Notes: generated from the sequence alone by a model not told the origin. A DNA stretch of 17,999 nucleotides from Elusimicrobiota bacterium (GCA_031282945.1 JAITCX010000056.1:1-17999), one strand, 5' to 3'; positions 7,126 through 15,989 are shown, counted from the stretch's first letter. Numbers and translations are program-made.

Positions 7126-7911
7126 GTGGAAAATTTTGTAGAATTTGAAAATGTTTCTGTGCTAAGAGACGGCAAAAGAATTTTAGATAAACTTACGCTT
7201 AATATTGGGGCTGATGAAAATGTTGTAATTCTAGGTCCAAACGGGTGCGGCAAAAGCACCTTTATAAAACTCATAACAGGAAAAATTTATCCTTCATGGA
7301 CAGACGAAAATACGACTTGCAAATTATTCGGCTATAACCGTTGGAATGTAGGGGAGCTGCGCAGTCTTTTGGGAATAGTTACAAACGAGCTGCAATATGA
7401 TTTCACAAATGAGATAACCGCCTTGGATGCGGCTGTTTCAGGTTTTTTTGCAAGCATCGGGCTTTTTAAAAATCACAAGGTTACGCCTGCAATGCGCCAA
7501 AAAGCTTTAGAGATGTTAGAGCTTTTAGAAATTGCGCATCTTGCAAATCGGCGCTTAGATACTATGAGTTCAGGTGAGGCTAGACGCGTTTTAATTGCGC
7601 GCGCATTAGTCAATGATCCAAAGGTTTTAGTTTTAGACGAGCCGTCAAATAGTTTGGATATCGCCTCAATAATAAAATTTCATTCTATAGTTAGAAAAAT
7701 TGCTAAAGGAAAAACTAGAATAATTTTGGTAACGCATTTCATCTCCGATATTATTCCAGAAATCAATAGATTTATTTTATTAAAAAATGGAAAAATTTTT
7801 GCAGACGGCCAAAGACCTGAAGTGTTTACAAGCGAGGCATTGTCGGCTCTATTCGATTTAAATTTAGAGTTGCGCCACAAAAATAATATTAGCCAAATAG
7901 TTTTAAAATAA
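7126..7911 (+). CDS. ABC transporter ATP-binding protein (COG1119/YlmA/ModF-like), orphan
   Basis: This 261-residue single ABC ATPase domain is complete: Walker A GPNGCGKST at 37-45, signature SSGEARR at 148-154, Walker B VLVLDEP at 167-173 with catalytic E172, D-loop SNSLD at 174-178, and switch histidine H204 in VTHF. No clear canonical Q-loop is seen, although Q90 in TNELQYDF is in the right area. The sequence between Walker A and the signature recalls the ModF/YlmA group (from memory), whose role is poorly known and which often lacks a dedicated permease. No permease or binding protein is encoded nearby, so this is either an orphan subunit or a non-transport ATPase. The GTG start has AAAGGAG about ten bases upstream. 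mprF follows after 32 bases and is probably co-transcribed. Confidence 0.85.
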   Translation: MENFVEFENVSVLRDGKRILDKLTLNIGADENVVILGPNGCGKSTFIKLITGKIYPSWTDENTTCKLFGYNRWNVGELRSLLGIVTNELQYDFTNEITALDAAVSGFFASIGLFKNHKVTPAMRQKALEMLELLEIAHLANRRLDTMSSGEARRVLIARALVNDPKVLVLDEPSNSLDIASIIKFHSIVRKIAKGKTRIILVTHFISDIIPEINRFILLKNGKIFADGQRPEVFTSEALSALFDLNLELRHKNNISQIVLK

Positions 7912-7943
7912 AAGCTAAATAAATAAAAAGGTAGAATTGAGTA

Positions 7944-10502
7944 ATGAAGAAATGGTTTAAGTTTATCTTGGTGCCGATTGGACTTTTAATTTTTATTGGA
8001 GCATTGGTTTTACTGAGGGAACAAGTAAGTTCATTGAGTTTCGATCAGATCCAAGAGGCGCTTTCCAGCATATCTATTTGGCGCATTTTGCTTGCAATGT
8101 GTTTAGCTTTAACCTATTATCTTTTGCTCGGCGGCTATGACATTATTGCCTACAAATATATAGATCCAAAAGTTCCAATGAGCGCGCGCGACATTTTTTT
8201 TACATGTTTTATCAGCAATGCGCTTGGAAACAATACGGGCTACTCCATGCTTTTTGGCGGTTCCTTGAGATATAGGCTTTATTCCATCCACAATATTCCA
8301 ATGCTCACTGTCACAAAAGTTTTATTTTTTTCATCTGCAACAATTTGGCTTGGACTTTTGACAATCGGCGCGGTGGTATTTACATTTACGCCTGTTTCTT
8401 TTAGCGAGATCTCAGGCCACAATATTTCCTCTCGGATAGTTGGAATAATTTTTTTGGTTGTTTTATGCGTTTATGTTTTTGCATCTTTAGCAAATATAAA
8501 ATCCTTTTCAATTTTTAATAAAAAAATTTCCTTTCCAAATATTAAAATTGTAGCTTGGCAAATTTCTTTGGCCACATTGGATTGGCTTGTAGCCTCTTTT
8601 ACGCTTTGGGCGCTTATGCCCCATGCGGACATCCCTTATTTTGTCTTATTGAAAGTTTTTTTGATAAGCCAACTCTTAGGAATTATAAGCCAAGTGCCGG
8701 GAGGAATGGGCGTTTTTGAAGCCAGCATTGCAATTTTGCTGCCGCAAGCCGCAAGCAATCCTGAGGTGATAGGCGGTCTTTTGGCATACAGGGCGATATT
8801 TTATTTTTTCCCGCTTTCAGTCGCGCTGTTTATGCTTTTTTCTTATGAGAGTTTGCATTTTATAAAACGTATAGACGAAAAAACGAAAATGATAGGCAAA
8901 GCTTTCTCCTCTGTAATTGTGCAAGCTTTAAGCGTTTTAACTTTTTTTGCAGGGATGCTTTCAATGTTTATAGTGGCGGTAGATTTAGGGCTTGAACATG
9001 CAAAGTTGGTTGGACAATGGCTTTTTAATGTAAGCCATATAATTTTAGCTTTTGCGGCAACGCTTTTGCTTTTTATTTCAAGGGCATTGCAGCTTAGAAT
9101 TGCCGTCTCTTATAAAATAACATGCGCTTTATTAATTGTAGTTACTGTTTTATCGGTGGTTATTGGAAAGTTTGCAATTTGCGGAATTTATTTTGTTTTG
9201 CTTTTTGTTGTGTTTTTACATTCCAAACAATATTTTTACAGAACGCGCAGCATGTTAAATCTGCCTTTTAGCGCTTGGTGGTATATCGCTACTTTTGCAA
9301 TTTTTTTCCTTTTTGTTTGGATGGGATCTTTTATAAATAAAGCGAATCTTTTTGCCCAACTTGCAACAAATGGAATACTTGAAACGTTTTTAAGCGCAGA
9401 CAATGCCGGGCGTTTTATGCGGGCGGCGGCGGCCTCGGGCATAGTTTTTGTTTTTGTGGTTTTTGATCGTTTAATAAGAAATCCCATGGGCTTTAGACCG
9501 CAAAATCTTGCAAAAAAAGATGTGCTGAAAATTTTAAATGAACATGCAAGATATACTTATGATTATATGGCTTTAAGTCCAGATAAAAAAGCTCTTGCAA
9601 ATAAATCAAAAACAGCTTTTATAATGTATGAAAATATTTCAAATTTAGCTTTTGCTTTAAGCGATCCCATTGGACCTGAAAGCCAAAAACCAGAATTGAT
9701 TTGGGAGTTTAAAGAAAATGCCGAACGAAAAAGCGAGGAAATTGCTTTTATCGGCATAGATAAAAAATATATTCGTTTTTATAAAGACATAGAATTGGAT
9801 ATTTTTCCAATAGGCAAAGCGGCAAAAATTTTTCTACCCAAATTTGATCCTAAGGGCAGTTTTTTTAAAAGTATTATTTCTGATGTAGAAAAATCGGGCA
9901 TTAAATATGAAACAATTTTACCGACTTCTCCTAGCCAAATTAAAGAACAAATTTGGCCTTTTTTTGACAGAATAAATTTCCAAGACAATTTTGTAAAAAT
10001 AAAATTTTTAAGCGGCGGCTATGATAAAAATCGATACTTGGCAAATCCCCACAGCGTCTTAAAAAAAGACGGCGAGGTTTTTGCTTTTTCCGTTTTAGAA
10101 CAAACTCAAAATAAAAATGACTTTTCCTCAGGTCTAATATATTTTGATAAATTTGATTATGAACAATTTGTTTTCATGCTCTATAAAAATTGTCTGTATG
10201 CAAAAGAAAAAGGCTTTAAATGGTTTGATTTGGGCGTAACATATTTTAAACCCGCTGGGGAGGATCAAAAAGATATAATTAAACATTTTGCAAAACTTTT
10301 TTCTTATGCGCAGTATTTTAAAGGCGATTTAGAAAGCCTTCATAAAATTAAAGAAAAGTTTAATCCTGTTTGGCTTGAAAAATTTGTGGCGATAGATTCC
10401 AATATAAATATAAATTTATTTTTAAAAAGTTTTGCAAGTTTAATAAAACCTCAAAAAGAAATGAGCGCTTTGGAATTTTTTAAAAGGTTTTTTAGCAGAT
10501 GA
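7944..10502 (+). CDS. mprF: MprF-like phosphatidylglycerol lysyltransferase / lipid flippase
   Basis: This 852-residue protein has the MprF layout: a membrane region of many segments to about residue 510, then a cytoplasmic DUF2156 (GNAT-like) domain. In the flippase part, NNTGYSMLFGGSLRYRLY (96-113), QVPGGMGVFE (250-259) and AYRAIFYFFP (281-290) are conserved family motifs. MprF enzymes transfer lysine or alanine from aminoacyl-tRNA to phosphatidylglycerol and flip the product, reducing binding of cationic antimicrobial peptides. The C-terminal domain is recognisable, with DNFVKIKFLSGGYDKNRYL and KGFKWFDLG. It diverges from the usual pattern, and I do not see the common MRY-P-AP-G-MD stretch. 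Amino-acid specificity, or even synthase activity, is therefore uncertain. The ribosome-binding site is weak (AAAGG, about 12 bases upstream). The stop overlaps tilS as ATGA. Confidence 0.85.
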   Translation: MKKWFKFILVPIGLLIFIGALVLLREQVSSLSFDQIQEALSSISIWRILLAMCLALTYYLLLGGYDIIAYKYIDPKVPMSARDIFFTCFISNALGNNTGYSMLFGGSLRYRLYSIHNIPMLTVTKVLFFSSATIWLGLLTIGAVVFTFTPVSFSEISGHNISSRIVGIIFLVVLCVYVFASLANIKSFSIFNKKISFPNIKIVAWQISLATLDWLVASFTLWALMPHADIPYFVLLKVFLISQLLGIISQVPGGMGVFEASIAILLPQAASNPEVIGGLLAYRAIFYFFPLSVALFMLFSYESLHFIKRIDEKTKMIGKAFSSVIVQALSVLTFFAGMLSMFIVAVDLGLEHAKLVGQWLFNVSHIILAFAATLLLFISRALQLRIAVSYKITCALLIVVTVLSVVIGKFAICGIYFVLLFVVFLHSKQYFYRTRSMLNLPFSAWWYIATFAIFFLFVWMGSFINKANLFAQLATNGILETFLSADNAGRFMRAAAASGIVFVFVVFDRLIRNPMGFRPQNLAKKDVLKILNEHARYTYDYMALSPDKKALANKSKTAFIMYENISNLAFALSDPIGPESQKPELIWEFKENAERKSEEIAFIGIDKKYIRFYKDIELDIFPIGKAAKIFLPKFDPKGSFFKSIISDVEKSGIKYETILPTSPSQIKEQIWPFFDRINFQDNFVKIKFLSGGYDKNRYLANPHSVLKKDGEVFAFSVLEQTQNKNDFSSGLIYFDKFDYEQFVFMLYKNCLYAKEKGFKWFDLGVTYFKPAGEDQKDIIKHFAKLFSYAQYFKGDLESLHKIKEKFNPVWLEKFVAIDSNININLFLKSFASLIKPQKEMSALEFFKRFFSR

Positions 10503-11494
10503 AAAACGCTTTAAAATCCGCCGCAAATTTTGTTTGGGAAACTTTTTATAAATCTTGCATTGACGACCAATTAATAAAACCAAAAGATTGTATTATTATA
10601 GCTGTAAGCGGCGGGGCGGATTCGATGTGTTTGGCGCATTTGTTTTGGCGTTTGGCAAAAAAAATGGAAATAAAAATTTTTGCCGCGCATTTTAATCATG
10701 GCTTGCGTTTAAGTTCTAAAAATGAACAAAAACTAGTTGAAAAAATTTGTTTAAAATTAAATATTCCTTTTTGTTTAGAATGTTTTGACACAAAAAAATT
10801 TGCCAAAGAAAATAAACTCTCAATCGAAACGGCGGCCAGAAATTTGAGATATGCCGCCCTTAGCAAAATAGCTAAACTTTACAAGGCGCAAAAAATAGCT
10901 CTCGGCCACAATGCAAACGACAATGCTGAGACGATTTTTTTGCAAATGCTGCGGGGCGCCGGTAATTTATCAGGTATTCCGTATAAGAGAAATTTAGATA
11001 AAAAAATTCAAATTGCGCGGCCTTTGCTTTTTGTAAAAAGAAAGTTTATTGAAAATTATGCGGACTTTCATGAAATAAAATACTGCACGGATGAAACAAA
11101 TTTTTGCGATGAGTTTACTAGAAATAAAATTAGATTAAATGTTTTGCCAAACCTTGAAAAAATTAACCCTGAAATTATTTCGCATTTATCAAGTTTGGCA
11201 AAAATTACGCAAATGCAAGTCTCATATTTAAATGAGCTTTCTTTGAAAGCTATAGATAAAATTTTATCAAAAAGTTCCAATGGGTTTTATCTTGATTTAA
11301 AACAGATTTTGCGGTATAATCCCGCAGTTATAGCATTTATTATTAAAAATGTTTTGCCGATAAATATTACAAGCTTTCAAATCAATTTGATTATAAATAA
11401 AATTATTCATGCCGATCAATTGCCGCACCGCATCTCTAAACAATGGATTTTTCAAATAAAATCAAATAAAGCGCATTTTTATAAAAATGTTTAA
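10499..11494 (+). CDS. tilS: tRNA(Ile)-lysidine synthase
   Basis: TilS attaches lysine to C34 of the CAU-anticodon tRNA-Ile using ATP, so that the tRNA reads AUA. The N-terminal PP-loop ATPase signature SGGADS is at 37-42. HFNHGLR (64-70), GHNANDNAET (136-145, usually GHHADDQAET) and RGAGNLSG (152-159) match the catalytic domain. At 331 residues it is a short TilS, closer to the Aquifex type than to the 432-residue E. coli enzyme, and it lacks a full C-terminal domain set. AUA codons are frequent in this window, which fits the need for the enzyme. The start overlaps the mprF stop (ATGA). A short CGCTC-TAA-GAGCG hairpin (11496-11508) follows the stop but has no T-run. Confidence 0.93.
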   Translation: MKNALKSAANFVWETFYKSCIDDQLIKPKDCIIIAVSGGADSMCLAHLFWRLAKKMEIKIFAAHFNHGLRLSSKNEQKLVEKICLKLNIPFCLECFDTKKFAKENKLSIETAARNLRYAALSKIAKLYKAQKIALGHNANDNAETIFLQMLRGAGNLSGIPYKRNLDKKIQIARPLLFVKRKFIENYADFHEIKYCTDETNFCDEFTRNKIRLNVLPNLEKINPEIISHLSSLAKITQMQVSYLNELSLKAIDKILSKSSNGFYLDLKQILRYNPAVIAFIIKNVLPINITSFQINLIINKIIHADQLPHRISKQWIFQIKSNKAHFYKNV

Positions 11495-11571
11495 CCGCTC
11501 TAAGAGCGTAAAACGAGATGTTAAATTGTATTTTAATGTAAAAGATATAAAAGATATACAAGGAGAGAAAG

Positions 11572-13383
11572 ATGAACAAGAAAAAAGGACCGTGGTTTTT
11601 ACTTTTCTGGTTTTCGCTGTTTATGGTAATTTTCATGTTTATGAATTCGGCGCGCAATAAAAGCGCTGTCAGCGATTGGGATTATTCATATTTTAAACAG
11701 ATGGTAAAAACGGGAAATGTTTCCAATGTGGTGGTTGAACCGGATTCTATAACGGGTGAATATAAAGACGAAAAAGGCCAAGTGCAAAAATTTAAAACTC
11801 TGCCTATGGACGATCCAAATCTCGTTAGAGATATGGAAGCGGCAAATATACAAACTTTTAAAGGGGCGGCAAAAAGCTGGTGGATGACCTTGCTTGTCAG
11901 TTGGGGTCCGGTTTTGCTTTTAATAATTTTCTGGATTTGGATGATGCGCGGCATGATGGGCGGCGGCAAACAAGCTATGAATTTTGGAAAAAGCAAAGCT
12001 AAAAAATCAGATGGACAGCTCAAGGTAACATTTCAAGATGTGGCGGGCTGCGCCGAGCCGAAAGAGGAATTGGGCGAGATAATTTCTTTTTTAAAAGACC
12101 CGCAGAAGTTTAAACAATTGGGCGGTAAAATTCCAAAAGGCGTTTTGCTTTGCGGTTCACCCGGCACAGGCAAGACCTTGCTTGCTAAGGCTGTTGCGGG
12201 AGAAGCGGGCGTTCCGTTTTTTTCGGCAAGCGGCTCTGAATTTGTGGAGATGTTTGTTGGAGTGGGCGCATCCAGAGTAAGAGATTTATTTGATCAGGGC
12301 AGAAAAAATGCGCCTTGTCTGCTTTTTATAGACGAGATAGACGCTGTCGGCCGCCACAGATTTGCCGGTATCGGCGGAGGCCATGATGAGAGGGAGCAAA
12401 CCTTAAATCAAATGCTTGTTGAAATGGACGGCTTTGACACGCATGAAGGCGTAATTTTAATTGCCGCCACAAATAGACCGGACGTTTTAGATCCCGCTCT
12501 GCTTAGACCCGGCAGGTTTGACAGGCAGATTGTGGTGCCAAATCCAACGCTTAAAGATAGGGTTGAAATTTTGCAAGTTCATGCAAAAAACATAAAAATG
12601 GATGAGAGCGTAAACTTAGAAACAATTGCAAAAAGGACGCCCGGTTTTGTGGGGGCGGATCTTGCAAATGTGGTAAATGAAGCGGCATTGCTTGCCGCAA
12701 GGTACGGCCAGACGAGCGCAAACATGAAAAATTTTGAGGATGCCATAGACCGCGTTTTGGCGGGTCCTGCTAGAAAATCTTTAGTTTGCAGTCCGGACGA
12801 ACTCAAAAAAATCGCCTATCATGAATCAGGCCATACGATAGTTGCAAAAATTTTGCCGCATTCCGATCCAGTTCATAAAGTTTCAATAATTCCGCGCGGC
12901 TCGGCGCTTGGTTTAACTTGGCAGCTTCCCGCTGAGGACAAATATTTGCATACAAAACAAGAGGCTATAGCCAGACTTGCAATCTTGTTTGGCGGCAGAG
13001 CGGCGGAGGAAGTTGTGTTTAATGAAATTTCTACCGGCGCCTCAAACGACATTTCTCAAGCTACAAAACTTGCCACAAGCATGGTTACAACTTTTGGGAT
13101 GAGCGAAAAAATTGGCCCGATTGCTTTGGACAAAGGCAGCAGCGAGGAGATATTTTTGGGACGCGACATTGCAAAAGGCGCGCATGTGTCTGAAAAAATG
13201 TCTGAGCTAATAGACACAGAAATTAAACGTTTCTTAGACGAGGCTTTGGCGCAAGCTATGGATATTGTCAGAAAACATAAAGACACTTTGGATATTATGG
13301 TCAGCTATCTCTTGAAAAAAGAAACTTTGGATGCCCAAGAAATAGATTTAATTATGGAAGGCAAGCCTTTGCTTGGCGTATAA
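11572..13383 (+). CDS. ftsH: ATP-dependent zinc metalloprotease FtsH
   Basis: FtsH is a hexameric membrane AAA+ protease that extracts and degrades membrane and regulatory proteins; in E. coli it also controls LPS synthesis through LpxC. The 603 residues show two membrane segments (about 8-24 and 104-126) flanking a small periplasmic domain. The AAA domain has Walker A GSPGTGKT at 195-202, the FVG pore motif at 228-230, Walker B LLFIDEID at 250-257, and the second region of homology [19 protein letters not shown] (300-318). The protease domain has the zinc site HESGH at 417-421, with D493 as a likely third ligand. Walker A has Ser where Pro is usual (GPPGTGKT) and HEAGH is HESGH; both changes are probably neutral. 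The ATG follows AAGGAGAG. A 77-bp gap separates it from tilS, with no convincing promoter. Confidence 0.97.
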   Translation: MNKKKGPWFLLFWFSLFMVIFMFMNSARNKSAVSDWDYSYFKQMVKTGNVSNVVVEPDSITGEYKDEKGQVQKFKTLPMDDPNLVRDMEAANIQTFKGAAKSWWMTLLVSWGPVLLLIIFWIWMMRGMMGGGKQAMNFGKSKAKKSDGQLKVTFQDVAGCAEPKEELGEIISFLKDPQKFKQLGGKIPKGVLLCGSPGTGKTLLAKAVAGEAGVPFFSASGSEFVEMFVGVGASRVRDLFDQGRKNAPCLLFIDEIDAVGRHRFAGIGGGHDEREQTLNQMLVEMDGFDTHEGVILIAATNRPDVLDPALLRPGRFDRQIVVPNPTLKDRVEILQVHAKNIKMDESVNLETIAKRTPGFVGADLANVVNEAALLAARYGQTSANMKNFEDAIDRVLAGPARKSLVCSPDELKKIAYHESGHTIVAKILPHSDPVHKVSIIPRGSALGLTWQLPAEDKYLHTKQEAIARLAILFGGRAAEEVVFNEISTGASNDISQATKLATSMVTTFGMSEKIGPIALDKGSSEEIFLGRDIAKGAHVSEKMSELIDTEIKRFLDEALAQAMDIVRKHKDTLDIMVSYLLKKETLDAQEIDLIMEGKPLLGV

Positions 13384-13384
13384 A

Positions 13385-13948
13385 ATGCGCAATATTGATA
13401 AAGCTAAAGTTTGCCAAGCGGTCGCTTTATTGCTTGAGGGTTTGGGAGAGGATGCAAACGCTGAGCGTTTTAGAAAGACGGCGGAGCGCGTTGCAAATTT
13501 TTATGGAGAATTTCTAACTGACAATAAAGTTTGCGCTTTCAATCAAAGCGCTTTAATGGCTGAACATTTTACGGGGATAGTTTCCATAAAAGCTATAAAC
13601 TTTTTTTCAATTTGCGAGCATCATCTCCTGCCTTTTTTCGGCGCCGCTTCCATTGCCTATTTGCCAAAAGCCAATAAAATTATCGGCATTTCTAAGTTGG
13701 CTGAAATTATTAAAAGTTTGGCGGCGGATTTTCAAATACAGGAGAGGCTTACGCAGGAAATTTCCGATTTAATAAATAAACTTATAGATCCGCAAGGGGT
13801 GATTGTAAAAATTGAGGCATATCATTTATGTCTGTCAATGCAGGGCGTAAAAGAGACGCAGGCTAAATTGCAGACCTGTATAAAAAGCGGAATTTTTCTG
13901 CAAGATCAAATATTGGCAGCCCAGACATTAGAATTATTAAAGGATTAA
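13385..13948 (+). CDS. folE: GTP cyclohydrolase I (FolE) with atypical triphosphate-binding residues
   Basis: FolE converts GTP to 7,8-dihydroneopterin triphosphate, the first step of folate synthesis. I chose the ATG at 13385, one base after the ftsH stop, giving 187 residues; a TTG four codons earlier lies inside ftsH and is less likely. Zinc ligands are present as C77 and H80 in CEHH and C149 in HLC. S103 and K104 (GISK), Q119, H147 and R35 match E. coli Ser135, Lys136, Gln151, His179 and Arg65. However, E107 stands where E. coli has Arg139 (SKLAE instead of SKLAR), and Q153 stands where it has Arg185 (SMQGV instead of MRGV). Both arginines are implicated in holding the GTP triphosphate. 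The fold and position before folP support folate synthesis, but substrate use may be altered. No clear ribosome-binding site; probably coupled to ftsH translation. Confidence 0.85.
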   Translation: MRNIDKAKVCQAVALLLEGLGEDANAERFRKTAERVANFYGEFLTDNKVCAFNQSALMAEHFTGIVSIKAINFFSICEHHLLPFFGAASIAYLPKANKIIGISKLAEIIKSLAADFQIQERLTQEISDLINKLIDPQGVIVKIEAYHLCLSMQGVKETQAKLQTCIKSGIFLQDQILAAQTLELLKD

Positions 13949-13951
13949 ATT

Positions 13952-15112
13952 TTGCTTATAACAAAGTTACCCATTACAAATTATGACGATGTTTTAAAAA
14001 ACGTTAAAGAGATAAAACCTTGCGCTAAGGTTTTTGATTTGCTTAGCAAAAAAGGTTTTTTTTGCGCTCTAAAAATTTCTCAAGCCGACAATCGCGCTTT
14101 GGCGATTTTAAAGCAGGAGGCATTGGCGCTGGGCGCTGAGCTTTGCGTTTGCGAAAGTATCAGCCGCTTTAAAATGGGTTTATCGGATGCAATTTTATTT
14201 ATAACTTTACGAGGGCTTGAGCGTTTGGCGGCAAAACTTTTTATACAGCCTTACGGCCTAAAAGAAATGGCGGCGGAATTTGAGGCGGTTTTAAAAAATA
14301 TTTGCAAGTCCCAAAGGACTTTGAGGTATAAAGATAAAGAGATAAATTTAAACAAGCCTGTTGTTATGGGGATAATAAATATGGACCCAAATTCTTTTTC
14401 AGGAGACGGTCTTACCAATGCAGACCAAGCGGTGAAACAGGCTTGTCAATTTGAAAAAGAGGGCGCAAAAATTATTGATTTGGGAGCGGAATCTTCTCGG
14501 CCGGGCGTAAAGCTCATAGACGCAAAAACAGAAATAGCAAGACTTATTCCCGCTTTGAAAAAAATTAGAAAGGCGACCAATTTGCCGATTTCAATAGATA
14601 CATATAAATATGAAACGGCTAAGGCGGCTTTTGAGCATGGGGCGGACATCATAAATGATATTTTTGCTTTAAGAGTGGGGCGTCAAAAGCTTGCGCGATT
14701 GATAGCTGATCAAAAGCTCGGGGTGATTTTAATGCATTCTAAAGGTAAGCCTCAAAATATGCAAAAAGATCCGCACTATAAAAATTGTACTGTTGAAGTT
14801 TATCAATATTTAAAACAGGCAAAAGAGTATGCTTTAAGTTTTGGGATTTTACCGGAATTTATCTCGGTGGATCCCGGGATTGGATTTGCTAAAACTGTTG
14901 AACATAATTTAGAAATTTTGAAAAATGCAGAAATTTTTAGGCAGTTAGGGATTCTTACGGTTGGAGCGTCTAGGAAAAATTTTGTTAGAAAATCTGCAGG
15001 AGCGGATGAACTTTATTATGTTGCGGCAAATGTTTTAGCGGCCAGAAACGGCGCCGATATTGTGCGCGTGCATGATGTGAAAAAAACGGTCAGAGCAATG
15101 AGGTTAATCTAA
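13952..15112 (+). CDS. folP: Dihydropteroate synthase with N-terminal extension
   Basis: FolP condenses 6-hydroxymethyl-dihydropterin diphosphate with p-aminobenzoate. The TTG start at 13952 is preceded by AAGGA at a good distance, three bases after the folE stop. The protein has 386 residues, about 110 more than E. coli FolP. The catalytic TIM barrel begins near residue 135: MGIINMDPNSFSGDG (139-153), IDLGAESSRPG (175-185), SIDTYK (214-219), GASRKNF (338-344) and RVHDV (372-376). The first motif differs from the usual NVTPDSFS in having D145 for Thr and N147 for Asp. Residues 1 to about 120 form an extension with LKQEALALG (53-61), of a kind I recall in other long bacterial DHPS proteins; its role is unknown to me. 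The stop overlaps the cdaA start by one base (TAATG). Confidence 0.9.
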   Translation: MLITKLPITNYDDVLKNVKEIKPCAKVFDLLSKKGFFCALKISQADNRALAILKQEALALGAELCVCESISRFKMGLSDAILFITLRGLERLAAKLFIQPYGLKEMAAEFEAVLKNICKSQRTLRYKDKEINLNKPVVMGIINMDPNSFSGDGLTNADQAVKQACQFEKEGAKIIDLGAESSRPGVKLIDAKTEIARLIPALKKIRKATNLPISIDTYKYETAKAAFEHGADIINDIFALRVGRQKLARLIADQKLGVILMHSKGKPQNMQKDPHYKNCTVEVYQYLKQAKEYALSFGILPEFISVDPGIGFAKTVEHNLEILKNAEIFRQLGILTVGASRKNFVRKSAGADELYYVAANVLAARNGADIVRVHDVKKTVRAMRLI

Positions 15113-15897
15113 TGGAAACTTTTCTAATGATTTATGATAAATACATCGTCAATGTTTTAGATGTTTTAATTATGAGTTATGCATTTTATCGTGTGATATT
15201 GATTATCAGAGGCACGAGGGCGATGCAAATTGTGACAGGCGTTTTGCTGCTTTTGATTTTTACGCTCATATCCAGAAATGTTTTGCATTTGAGAGCTGTG
15301 ACATGGTTATTAAATAGTTTTTGGGTTATGGCGGTTTTATTTTTAGCGATAGCTTTTCAAAATGAAATTAGAAATCTCCTAGCTCAAATTGGAAGCAATT
15401 TAAAAGTAGGCCAAAGCGTCAGCATTAAAGATAAATCCATAGAGATGGTAGTTGAGGCGCTAGAGGATTTAAGCGGGTCGGGTTATGGCGCTTTAATTGC
15501 AATTGAAAATGAAACTGGTTTAAAAAATTATAGCGAGACGGGAATTCTTTTAAACGCTGTGATTTCGCGCGATTTAATTTTATCTATTTTTAAAAATAAA
15601 AACTCTCCTTTACATGACGGCGCCATAATAATTTACAATGAGAGAATAGTTGCGGCAAATTGCATTTTGCCTTTAAGCGTAAACAGGCAGACGCCCAAAA
15701 GGTTGGGAACGCGCCACAGGGCGGCTTTGGGTTTAAGCGAATCTACCGATGCGATAGTTATTGTTGTCTCTGAGGAGACAGGTAAAATTTCGGTTGCTTT
15801 TAAAGGAAAGCTTTTTGAGGATTTAGACGGCATTGAAGTAAAAGAAATTATATTGACTAGGGGGAAAGCGCTTCGTGAGAATAAAAAGATGGATTAA
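15112..15897 (+). CDS. cdaA: Diadenylate cyclase CdaA
   Basis: CdaA makes the second messenger c-di-AMP from two ATP at the cytoplasmic membrane. The 261 residues have three predicted membrane helices (roughly 12-32, 38-55 and 66-82) followed by the DAC domain. The catalytic motifs DGA (169-171, in LHDGAIII) and RHR (201-203, in GTRHRAALG) are intact. In Bacillus and relatives CdaA is controlled by the membrane protein CdaR and by GlmM, encoded next to it. Here glmM is present and a very short cdaR-like gene lies in between. The start overlaps the folP stop by one base, so expression is probably coupled to the folate genes. c-di-AMP commonly regulates potassium and osmolyte homeostasis; no target is visible in this window. 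Confidence 0.95.
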   Translation: METFLMIYDKYIVNVLDVLIMSYAFYRVILIIRGTRAMQIVTGVLLLLIFTLISRNVLHLRAVTWLLNSFWVMAVLFLAIAFQNEIRNLLAQIGSNLKVGQSVSIKDKSIEMVVEALEDLSGSGYGALIAIENETGLKNYSETGILLNAVISRDLILSIFKNKNSPLHDGAIIIYNERIVAANCILPLSVNRQTPKRLGTRHRAALGLSESTDAIVIVVSEETGKISVAFKGKLFEDLDGIEVKEIILTRGKALRENKKMD

Positions 15898-15982
15898 AAA
15901 AATTAGAAGACATTGGCGGCTAAAACTTTTATCTCTATTATTAGCTTTAGTGGTTTGGTTTTACGTCATAAATATTAGGTAG
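15875..15982 (+). CDS. Miniature CdaR/YbbR-like membrane anchor peptide (35 aa)
   Basis: A GTG-initiated frame of 35 codons overlaps the last 23 bases of cdaA and ends seven bases before glmM. The peptide begins with a basic stretch (RIKRWIKKIRRHWR) followed by LKLLSLLLALVVWFYVINI and then stops. That hydrophobic segment closely resembles the N-terminal anchor of CdaR (YbbR-domain) proteins, and the gene sits exactly where cdaR lies in cdaA-cdaR-glmM operons. All YbbR domains, normally hundreds of residues outside the membrane, are absent. An in-frame stop at 15854-15856 shows it is not part of a longer frame, and AGGGGG ten bases upstream could serve as ribosome-binding site. It may be a functional minimal regulator of CdaA, or the remnant of a deleted cdaR. 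The reading frame and resemblance are seen; function is inferred. Confidence 0.65.
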   Translation: MRIKRWIKKIRRHWRLKLLSLLLALVVWFYVINIR

Positions 15983-15989
15983 GGCGGCC

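Noticed and set aside
13373..13384. A four-codon upstream TTG start for folE
   Set aside because: It overlaps the end of ftsH and has no suitably placed ribosome-binding site; the ATG at 13385 fits the FolE N-terminus and the compact operon spacing.
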